The position numbers and the translations under genes were made by a program. Positions 9,801 through 18,439 of a DNA stretch of 64,000 nucleotides are shown here, in pieces. Each line of letters begins with the position of its first letter. The first letter of the stretch is position 1. The notes below the pieces were generated by a model. The model was not told the origin of the DNA. It worked only from the letters and a program-made list of their open reading frames with translations, and did no database searches. Origin of the DNA: Pelodera strongyloides (taxonomy: Eukaryota > Nematoda > Chromadorea > Rhabditida > Rhabditidae); NCBI GenBank assembly GCA_036852015.1, contig JAANDG010000621.1:20053-84052 (forward strand), written 5' to 3'.

Positions 9801-12800
9801 CACAAAGGTGCGCACAAACATACATAATTAAGACGATAAATACAGTTAAGACAGAAAAACGGTAATAAGGGACATAAGGTACATGTGTAAAGTTAAGCGG
9901 AAATGCTGGGGCATCGAACAAAGGTAGTTAGCCGAGCACTGTAAACCCGGCAGCTGGACCCTATCGTCACTAACACATATAAGCGTGCACAGATGGGTTA
10001 TGTTACGTGATGTAATCTTGCGATTCTAAAATAATTTATAATTTGTCGTTCAGGACGGAATCGTCGGGGTTCTAGCTCGTCTTCGTCTGTCACTGGAACT
10101 AGCGGCTCGTCTTCTGATTCAGAAGATGACTTTCAAGGAGGTCAGTTTGTTTCATTTACCTATGTATTTTCTATGTATTGTGATTTGCTCATTTGTAATC
10201 GGTTGTTCTTTATGGTTACGGTAGTTCCAGGGCATGCATTTTACCTGCAATTCGGGATTGGGGATGTTCAAGATACTTTAAGTTATTCAGCGTATAATTT
10301 TTATGCGTAGCATGGGCATGGGTCAGATGTTTCACATTTTAAAATTGGTTCCGGAGATGGTCGGTATTTGATAACAATATGTTTCACCAAATAAGTGGAA
10401 ATAGTTGCTGGATGTGGTCAGACCAATTCGGAGATGGTCGATGCGCCATTTTCCTTTGTTAGCGCGAAAGCGCTAACATAGTTTGGGTTTTACACATTGG
10501 CGTATGCCCAAAATTTAGCGTATTATTGGTTAACAACGGTGTAGTGAATATGGATATGCTAATAACTGGCTTCTAGTTTGTAGAATGATGTATTTATCCG
10601 TATTTTTCATTCATGCCTTGATGTTTTGCTTCGATTCCCGGGACGTACTCAGTTTCGGAGTACATACGCTCCTGATTTAGGTAATCTAAGTGAATAGGGA
10701 CAAAGGGGGCAGGGGCAGCAGTCTGTAATGTTGTAACTATTACTGTGGTATTCAGGTGCTGGTGCTGTGGTTTTGTCTGCGCCGCCACAAGTTGTATTGC
10801 CGCCTGTTTCCCTGCCCGCCCAAGTGCAAGTCCAGCCACAGGCCCACGTGCTCCCACAACAGAACCCGCCACAACCTGTAGTCGGTATGACATTGTCCTA
10901 TTTTCGTTTATAGTTTTGTTTCTTGTTGCTCTTCTCAAAAAAAGGTTCTGAATTGCGCGTGGATTACTTAGATATTAGATACTATCTTTGGGATGTGGTA
11001 GGTGATATGTTTGAAATGTAATGGTGCCTTTGGTTTGTCTTCAGAATCAATAGAATAGTAACAGATTTGCCGCGCACTAATAGTGGTAAACTCAGGTGGA
11101 CAAGGTCGTCGTTCTCGATCCCGGTCCTCTACATCCGCGAGTACAGGTATTTTTTTCATTTTTGTTGAAGGCGTTACCATTTGTTATAAACCTGACATAT
11201 TATCCTCAGGTGCATTCAATTCAGTTCGTGTTATGATCTCTACCTCATTGCCCGCGGTTGGACACGTTTGAATGAGTGAAGGAGAGCATAGTGATATATG
11301 CATAGTGATAGTGGGAATAACGAATTGGCCAAGTTATTCGTATGTACTCTATATTGCTGTTTATGAATACCACTTTATACAGACATACGTTCATCGCAAA
11401 TAGACTTAAAGCAAAATACCGGCCGGTTTTTGAAGCGCATACATTCGTACGCGTTCACGCAGATTTTTTTTATTCTAATTTATGTTGATTTGCGTAAGAT
11501 GCGTAAGAATGTGGTTATGGTGTAGACGATGTGTTTCTGCCAGTATTTCGCTTTAAGCATGTAGAATCCATGTTAATCTCTGTGTTCCCTTTCAGCCAGA
11601 TCACCCTCGCCCGCTTCCGAGACCGGATCCGAATCGTCGTCTGATGGTGATGGAGACTCGGGTGACGATCAGAACCAAGGAGGAGCTCCAGGTCAGATTT
11701 GTTTTAAAGCGAAATACCGGCCGATTATTGAAACGCATCGAGTACACGAGCATCTTACGCAGCTTATACAACTGAAGGTAAATTAGAGTAAAAATAGAGC
11801 AAATTCGAGCTAATTTCCACAGATACGGAAGAATTCAGATGTTCATGATGCTTTTCAAAGTCCGGCCGCTATTACACTTTAAATCTACATTTTGGAGGTT
11901 TAATTGTAATGAATTCGCGCGCATAACCAGAACTTTGTGGTTTGCTAGCGGTTTGGTAGCCTGGGGGGATGAATGTAAAAAGTGGAATGTTTCGAATACA
12001 CATTGTTATGAACACAGGGTGGTCTGCGCCGAGTGGCGACGCAGTGTTTCATGCAAATATACAAAGTATGATTTGGAACTTTTGGTAGTAGATGAGATGA
12101 TACTAACATTGGAGGTGCTAGCATTTCTATACTTACGTAGTACGAATGTTTCATTGCAGCTATTGCCGCCACAGGATCCGTTGGTGATGATCTGTCGAGT
12201 CCGATTGAATCCAGTCGTACGGGAGAATCGGATGGTAACCTATGCTAATTTGGCTTCCTTATTTCGTTTTTAATGGATTTGTTTTGGAAAGTCCAGACTT
12301 GATATCCCACAAAAAAAAACAGTATGAGTTTTTTATTGGTTTTTGTAGTATCATCCACTTTAGCATAGAAGAATATAGAACATTTGTGCTTATTTTCAGA
12401 TCGACGAGATGATGAGATGTCGAACGGAGGCGCCGATGATCTCGACCCGGGACTAGATGGTCAAGACCTATTTGATGATGGACTACAGGATGCAGATTTG
12501 GATGTCATGGTGAGAGACAGAGGTACGCGAACTTCTTAGTTTACTGACAGCTATTATATTAGGGGCGGTATTGCGGTGCAGGGGCGTCGTGGCTTTGAGC
12601 ACCTCCGATTTGTGTACGTTATAAGCCAGGACTGCGCGTTTAAAATCGTAAATTTTGCTACTCTGTGCCGTGGATCTGCCAAAAAGGTGCGCCAAATGAC
12701 GTAGTTGCACACCTGAAGTGCTTACCTGGCGAACTTGTTGCGCACACCCGACGATCATGATGCGCAAACCTGGCAAACGGGTAGCGCACTTCTGGCACAT

Positions 12801-15800
12801 GAACGGCGTGCATATCATGTATAAGGTGCATAACGTGTGAACAATGTGGAGTTCGCACTGCAACACATCATCATGTGGCGCATCCCTGCGCAGTGCTTTG
12901 TTGTGCGACAATTTTGCGGCGTTCCGTCGGTGTGCTCACATCGCTCATCATTGTGCCTTGATTATGCGTGCGCTTTGATGTACCTTTGTAATCTCGCAAC
13001 ATGCCGTCTGTACTTCCTACTGTTTTATTTATTCATACATTTCTTACAGATGACCCAAGAAGTCCCTCCCTACATACCGCCGTTTCCGAAGATGAGGACG
13101 ATTCTGCCGATAAGGCCAAGAACGAAGTTAAAGAAGATGGTAAGTTCCAGTTCATTTTTGGTGGTGACTTGCTAATTGTTAACTCCGTTTTTCTTAAACT
13201 AACTGCACCACTCAGTGTGGTTGAAACGTGACTAATGGTTTGTATGTTGCGCTGTTCATTACTAAAGGAATATACAATAGACAATTGGCTACATCAAAAG
13301 TGCTTTGTGTTTAGACAATGAAGCCGGGACTCGTGATGGGGAGACGTATGATGGAAGTGAAGGTAGTGGACAAACTTTGACTGCTGGATTGGTGGACGCG
13401 TCTTGGGATTTTGTCCCTTCCTCGGTCGATGTACCGATCAGGGACAACAGATCATTGGGTGAGTCTCACGGTTTAGTTTATACTGCCCTGGGGGGTGTCA
13501 TATTCTACATGTATGTGTGAATTCAGATAGTAGTTTTGACTAGTGCATTGCTTATTTTTTGTCTGAAAGTGGCACACCACGCTTTAATACGTGGAATAAT
13601 TAGTGGGACTCCAACTCGACAATTAGATGTTGTGAAAGCTGAAAATGTGTTTACTTCGGGCCGTTCATTGCGTATTGTTAATGCAGTTTTCCTTTGTTAG
13701 CGCGATAGCGCTTACAGTATACGTCATAAATGAAGCCTCGTGCTACAACTACATGTATCAATTATCACGCAGTAGTAGTGATCTAGTCTAGTTTATGCAC
13801 GTGTACTCGTTGGTTCGACTTACCCCTTATTTGAGTTCATCCAATGGTAACAGGAAACTATGCTTATTCCTACTACTTGGTTTGCGCATGCCGCCGCCTC
13901 ATATGAGTTTCTGATGAACGAACACCGCTAGTTGGTTACTGTAAGACACTGCACTGGCAGAGCTTCCATCTTTGTAACCTGGGTGAAAACTGTTCTACTT
14001 GCTAATGTGTATGTGTTCAGCTGATGAGACGACTGATTCGCTTGCTCTCCCTCCTCAAGACGACCTGTCTCAGTCTTCGCGCTCCACGCGCGAAACATGG
14101 CGTCACCTGAGCAATCGGATCTCGGATCGTATTCTGACTCCGCGTAAGTGACTTAAAGTAAAAAAAAGTTGAAGCTCCCTCTCCATCTCTCTATTCTCGC
14201 TGTGCCTCTCTCTCTATCTATACGAGACTCTGTCTTTGTATTTGTCATGCGTGTTGCATTGTTCCTGCGGTATGATCCTTACAGTACCCTCTTCGTCACG
14301 GATTGGAACTTGTGTTTTATTTCTTATGGAACAGAATATGTAGATTCAACATGAGATGTGTGACTGAATATTGAATCTTCCAGTAGTTCACTCATTGTTG
14401 TTTGTGTTAGTGTTTAAATTTTCATTTTATTTATGTTTTTCTTACAGTGCACCCTAGAAGCCCTCAGACAGCACGCTCCCTTTCGTCTGGACCCGAAGAG
14501 CCTGATGTTGTTATGGATATTAGTGATGGACCGCATACCGCACTGGAGCCTGAGGATATCGTGGTTGAGGATGGTACGTTCCATTTGACTTTAGCAGCGG
14601 AGACCGTGTAAACATAATTTGTTCGTAGTGACTGGGAATTTTTTCCCCCTGTTTTCGTTTGTTAGCGACCGTGAAAACCTTACAGTAAACGACCGCGTCT
14701 GTGATGAAGACTCCGTCCACACTGCCCGAAGTCTTTCTGTGGAGCATATGATTGATGATGGTAAGTTCCATTTGAGTTTAGCACCAACGCGTGTAACTTA
14801 CTTTTCTTTCTAATTGCAGGGCATATAGTTGGCTAAGTTTGTGATTCTTTATTCTGTTTCTACGCCATGATATGTATTTTTATGGTGAGGGTGGATTCCC
14901 TGTTATAATGAAATTAGTCCAGAGCTGTATTAGATATTATCAAAGATGAAGTGCACTTCAGTAGAATTGTACTGTTACTGTTCATAATGATAAGTCGTCT
15001 TCTCGTTTATCTCTAAACGCTGCTTTAGAAGCTGATTCCGGAGAGGTTGTTGAGTCGATGGACACCGCAGTGCCGAAATTGGAGGAAAGCGGAGAGCAAG
15101 AGATGGAGACAGAGAGTGGAGTGGTCGAAAGTGGTGAGTTTTACTAGTTGTGTAGTTGAGAACGTGTAAGTGAACATGTGATCGGTTCACACTGTTACGG
15201 TAGTTATCCTGATGCGTAACGTGGGGCCAAGAACGCTATGTTTCACGTACATACAGGTATAGTTTAAAACGGTCCCAGAGATGGTCAAAAGTTTGTCCAG
15301 GGATGGTCAATATGACAAACAACAATGTTTCACCGAATTAGATATGAATTTTATTGGTGTATGGTGATGATAGACCAACCTGGCACAGATGATGGATGAC
15401 TTTTACCCAGTTGTTTTTCAAAAAGAAACTTTAGGAGAAAGCGGATCCGGAGGTGTGATGGAGTACAGTGACGATTCCTCTGGAGAAACCATGAGCGCAG
15501 GGCTCGAGTCTGGAAGCTGGGACTTTGTACCCAGCGACGTCGATGTTCCAATTCGTGCCAGATCCCTAGGTGAGTCGTATTGTTTATATTTGTCATACTT
15601 CATTTCTGTGTTCAACGATGTTCATTTTATTTTGTGGATGAGACTCTACGCCTATGAATATTGGCTGCCGATTGTAAGCCAAAGAAAACTCAGTTCTTTA
15701 AGTTGTATGACTGGAACACTGTGTTTTGAACGATTTACTTACGCGTTGTTAGGAGTTGTACATGTAAAGTGAAATGGAGATATACTTGTGAGTTTGCGAA

Positions 15801-18100
15801 TTGTTCAGTTGGTAATTTCTAATTACAACTTGTTTCAGAGTCCGAAACCACCGATGCTGCACCTGCCCAGTCGAACGCCTCACAGTCAACATCAAGGGAG
15901 ACGAGGGATACGTGGCGGGAGATGAGTGATCGGTTGTCGGACCGTATCCTCAGCCCTCGTAAGTTTCTTAAAATGTATGCTTTTTGCCTTCTGTTCGTAT
16001 TTATTAGTGTATTCTGCCCTGTTTATTATTAGCTCCCTGTTTGAAGCTTTTCTTCTGTCGTATTGTTTGCATTGGAAATTGAAACTTGATTACAGCATAC
16101 TGCGAAATTTATACAAATCCTTTTAGTCGGATCCCCACATGAACGTCGGATCCCTCGTTATCGACCCTATCCATCATCACGACCTCGAACTGGTGAGCTT
16201 ATGAGTAATTTATATAAGATTTTGGATTTACAAACACTTGGGGTACTGTATGGCTTATTGAAGGAATTCTTACAGTATCCCTGTAAAGTGAGCACTTGCG
16301 CAAGAGAGAGGATTAATATTTTTGACGATCCTTTGCACTATAATATTACTCTAGGACATAAACTGGGAATCATAATCTCTTCTACTGGTAATATCGAATA
16401 TCTTAGCGTGAAATCCGTTCCTACCCAAACAAGTAATTCATGAAGATTGCAAGGTAATAAGGGTAAACCGTATGGTGTTTCAGCGTCAACTCAGTCTTCT
16501 AGTACTGTGCGAACAGCAGAGGAGCTATCCATCCGATCTGGTTGGTTTTTTTAGTTTAGGACGTTGCATTGTAGCATATGCTAAGTTTATAACCTATAGA
16601 AAGATGTGCAAGGAGGACCTTTAGTGTTTTACCATGCCTATTAGTAGATATTTTGGGAGCGGATTTGTAAGTCTGCTCTGTGGGATTCATGTTTGGTTTT
16701 TGTTCATCGACTATTGGAAAGGTGTCATTTCGACCAACAAAACGAGCTGAAGCCTCCAAATACGTTTCTTTTGATGGTCGTAAAACTTCATAGGAGTGGT
16801 TATTTTTTGTGATTGGGCTTTCGGTAGTGCCGCGTGCCGCATACTTGATCGGCTCGTGTGGACAGTCACGGTAGTTAATATTTTTGTTTAGTCGTGACAG
16901 CAAGTCTGGCGTCGATGAACTCCGCGAGCACTGCCCACGTTCCGTCATGTTTGACAGCGTCGGAGATTTCACTGGCGGCCACTGCCGAGGAGATAACCGC
17001 TAGGACGGCAAGATTGTTATCCGATGTCGATCTGTCCGCCTCCACCGCACAATCTATTTCGATGGACACGGCAGAAGAGTTCCAAATTAATGGTATGTTT
17101 TATAATTATTTCGTTAAACTTGTTTATTGAAAATTGAAATTGAAATTCTGTACATTATGTTACCGTTATTATATTCTCATGGAATGTTTTCTAGACTGTT
17201 TGGTTTTTGACATGGGTTGTGGTTTTTGGGCCTTTTGTCATGCCTTTGCGGGGTTGACGGAGATAAAACGGTCAACGTAAAACTTGTGACCGTTTTGCAA
17301 ACTGTTTGCCTAGTGATTTGATTCTTTTGGGAATGTTTTGAATTTATTTATTTATTAATTAAATAACACCGAGGTGTGCATCAAATAATATCTTGAAGAG
17401 AAAGCAATGTATATATTACGTCGTCGTTATTGTCGTTATGTGTTATGTCGTCGTCGTTATAACGTCGTTGCAGAATTGTTGTCGTCGATGAGCGAAATGT
17501 CCGTGCGCACAGCGACCAATGGAACCGATAGTAGCCCCCAGAACTCCTCCTCTTGCCAGCACTCAGGAAGAAGGAAAAGTGGGGTTTCTTTTTACCTTTG
17601 TTTATTCTCCCCGCGTTGAATATTGTAGCTAGACTATGCCAATTGACATATGGATACAATGTCACATATTCTGTATTGCCTTTCCCGATTGATTGGAACC
17701 AGTTCAGGTATTTAAGTGTTTGCCTGTGGAATTGAATAACATGGATAGATAAAGATTGGCGGTATATGTGCTATGAATATATGTCTGTGCGGCTGGTCGT
17801 AAACTCGTCCAAGTGCGTTTGGTATGGGCATATCTAGATTGTGATAACTAATTTGGCGTTGTCTCCTGACAGAACTCAATGTTTTGAGTTCAAAATTGAG
17901 CCTAATACATAGTTTCAGTCGAAAGGCTTGTTGTTTTATAAGTGTATGCGAATTGCTCGTAAGCTGGTGAGCTCTTGTTTAAAAACTGCAACACTACTTA
18001 TATCGTAAATAGTATACTAAACAGCCTGTTTTAAGGGGGTTCTTCTGAAGAACCTGGAGAAACTGTGGGTGAACCGGAAGTAAAGAAGAGACGAGATTGA
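6599..18100 (+). CDS. Intron-rich gene, 26 exons, ~1,038-aa Pro/Ala- and Ser/acidic-rich probable nuclear protein
   Basis: Exons by eye: 6599-6889, 7170-7298, 7689-7811, 8050-8181, 8356-8434, 8671-8736, 9137-9460, 10054-10140, 10756-10884, 11096-11146, 11596-11691, 12160-12234, 12400-12522, 13050-13139, 13315-13458, 14021-14143, 14448-14573, 14686-14760, 15029-15133, 15435-15569, 15839-15958, 16127-16192, 16484-16540, 16892-17092, 17474-17578, 18036-18100. One frame runs through all of them. Introns 1-4 are phase 0; all later ones are phase 1. The protein starts near LRRSPRIAAL, has a compact middle region (exons 2-5), then a long low-complexity part, and ends in VKKRRD, a possible nuclear signal. 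I do not recognise the family. The donor of exon 25 (AAAA|gtgggg) is weak; without it the frame ends at 17619. An extra or missed small exon cannot be excluded. Confidence 0.75.
7170..8434 (+). CDS. Exons 2-5: the only compact, non-repetitive domain of the protein
   Basis: Four exons of 43, 41, 44 and 26 codons with strong acceptors (tttag) and donors (gtaagt, gtaagt, gtaagg, gtagaa). The residues have normal composition, with amphipathic helices likely (for example RALLLAHLERDLWPALI and CDRALIGLWMNKGRLQMRR). Introns 2-4 are phase 0, unlike the rest of the gene, so this part probably has a separate origin from the phase-1 exons downstream. I could not match it to a family; a sensitive profile search of this ~154-residue segment would be the best way to name the gene. 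Confidence 0.7.
8671..12234 (+). CDS. Exons 6-12: Pro/Gln-rich and Arg/Ser-rich low-complexity segment
   Basis: All exons start and end in phase 1. Exon 6 (PQVQVQPPVQNALPG), exon 7 and exon 9 (LPAQVQVQPQAHVLPQQ) are related Pro/Gln/Val segments. Exon 8 (NRRGSSSSSS then SSSDSEDD) resembles exons 10 plus 11 (GRRSRSRSSTSAST, then SESSSDGDGDSGDD). This suggests an earlier duplication of a two-exon unit before the larger 14-18/19-23 duplication. Such RS-like and acidic stretches are common in nuclear proteins, but no domain is identifiable. Confidence 0.7.
8834..9007. mobile_element. hAT-like MITE with 8-bp target-site duplication (intron 6)
   Basis: The 174-bp element starts CAGGCTATAA and ends TTATAGCCTG. 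It is flanked on both sides by GCGCACCA (8826-8833 and 9008-9015). CAG...CTG ends and an 8-bp duplication fit the hAT superfamily. Inside are inverted ATGCG-type motifs and three CCATCTCCG motifs, which recur in relatives elsewhere in the window. No coding capacity. Confidence 0.85.
9250..9369 (+). repeat. In-frame 24-bp coding minisatellite in exon 7
   Basis: Five consecutive 24-bp units encode IAAPGPA plus one variable residue (S, L, P, P, V). The next stretch, 9378-9443, repeats a QPPNLPQP-type unit. Together they make exon 7 (324 bp) the longest exon of the gene. Unit number is likely to vary between alleles because the units are nearly identical at DNA level. Confidence 0.85.
9768..9975 (-). 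mobile_element. Probable LINE 3'-end fragment (intron 7)
   Basis: On the minus strand the segment ends in ACCTTTGTGGTGTAATAAAT followed by TTACTATTATTATTATC. A short hairpin and a TTA-type microsatellite at the 3' end are typical of several LINE clades. About 200 bp upstream of it may belong to the 3' untranslated region. Whether it belongs to the 2A LINE cannot be judged because neither 3' end of that element is in the window. Confidence 0.45.
10288..10445. mobile_element. Diverged hAT-like MITE relative (intron 8)
   Basis: Starts CAGCGTATAATTTTTATGCG and contains TGTTTCAC, TTCCGGAGATGGTCGG, TGTTTCACC and TCGGAGATGGTCG in the order seen in the other family members. The right end is not clear, so no target duplication could be confirmed. 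Confidence 0.55.
11410..11552. mobile_element. TTAA-flanked MITE, copy 1 (intron 10)
   Basis: TTAA at 11406-11409 and 11553-11556 flank an element starting AGCAAAATACCGGCCGG and ending CCAGTATTTCGCT. A TTAA target duplication is typical of piggyBac-like elements, although the termini here (AGC...GCT) are not the usual CCC...GGG. No coding capacity. Confidence 0.7.
11708..11878. mobile_element. TTAA-flanked MITE, copy 2 (intron 11)
   Basis: TTAA precedes AGCGAAATACCGGCCG at 11708. The right end (GTCCGGCCGCTATTACACT) is decayed but is followed by TTAA at 11879-11882. Same family as copy 1, less than 200 bp away across exon 11. Confidence 0.6.
12400..14760 (+). CDS. Exons 13-18: acidic segment and first copy of the duplicated exon block
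   Basis: Exon 13 is very acidic (DDLDPGLDGQDLFDDGLQD). Exon 14 has HTAVSEDEDD, exon 15 has SWDFVPSSVDVPIR, exon 16 has STRETWRHLSNRISDRIL, exon 17 has HPRSPQTARSL, and exon 18 has VHTARSLSVEHM. Each reappears in order in exons 19-23. For exon 18 the acceptor at 14685 (ccttacag) must be used; the earlier candidate ttgttag would put a stop in frame. All introns are phase 1, so whole-exon duplication keeps the frame. Confidence 0.7.
15029..18100 (+). CDS. Exons 19-26: second copy of the block and C-terminus
   Basis: Exon 19 has DTAVPKLEE (cf. exon 14), exon 20 SWDFVPSDVDVPIR (cf. 15), exon 21 STRETRDTWREMSDRLSDRIL (cf. 16), exon 22 a shortened match to 17, and exon 23 VRTAEELSIRS (cf. 18). Exon 24 (67 codons) and exon 25 (MSVRTATNG) carry further degenerate versions of the VRTA..LS motif. 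The last exon ends VGEPEVKKRRD, stop at 18098-18100. The weak donor of exon 25 makes the junction to exon 26 the least certain part of the model. Confidence 0.65.
15207..15365. mobile_element. Diverged hAT-like MITE relative (intron 19)
   Basis: Contains TGATGCGTAACGTGGGGCC, GCTATGTTTCACG, CAGAGATGGTCAA, GGGATGGTCAA and TGTTTCACCGAA, the shared internal motifs of the family. Ends are eroded. Confidence 0.5.
17340..17390 (-). mobile_element. Short LINE 3'-tail-like remnant (intron 24)
   Basis: On the minus strand this reads CACACCTCGGTGTTATTTAA followed by TTAATAAATAAATAAAT. The hairpin-plus-TAAA tail resembles the end of the fragment at 9768. Only the extreme end is recognisable. Confidence 0.35.
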
Positions 18101-18192
18101 TTATTTTATATAATAATAATATATGGACAAGATGATTGGTAAGATTTGACTGTTTTTGGCTCAAAACATGGTGAGACTGTGAGACATTCATG

Positions 18193-18209
18193 GTGTGTGT
18201 GTGTGTGTA
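18193..18209. repeat. (GT)n microsatellite
   Basis: About eight GT dinucleotides just downstream of the stop codon of the 26-exon gene, in its probable 3' untranslated region. Confidence 0.8.
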
Positions 18210-18388
18210 AATCGTCAGAGCACTGATCTTTTTTATGATCCATAGTAAAGTTTTGGACGTTTTGGCGGGGGTAAGCTATTGAGTATGTTCAATTCCAGTG
18301 GGTTGACCGTTGTCTAATTTTTTTTTATCTTTTCAGGTCCAAAATTTTTTCCCGTGTACATACCTTGTTGGCCCCGGTACCAAAAACA

Positions 18389-18394
18389 AATAAA
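18389..18394 (+). promoter_or_regulatory. Possible polyadenylation signal AATAAA
   Basis: AATAAA lies 289 bp after the stop codon at 18100, followed by an A-rich run and then T/G-rich sequence. It is the first convincing poly(A) hexamer downstream of the gene; no transcript evidence is available. Confidence 0.4.
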
Positions 18395-18439
18395 CAAAAA
18401 AAACCCAAAATTCCGGCCCGCCAGCAGAGGACTTATATT

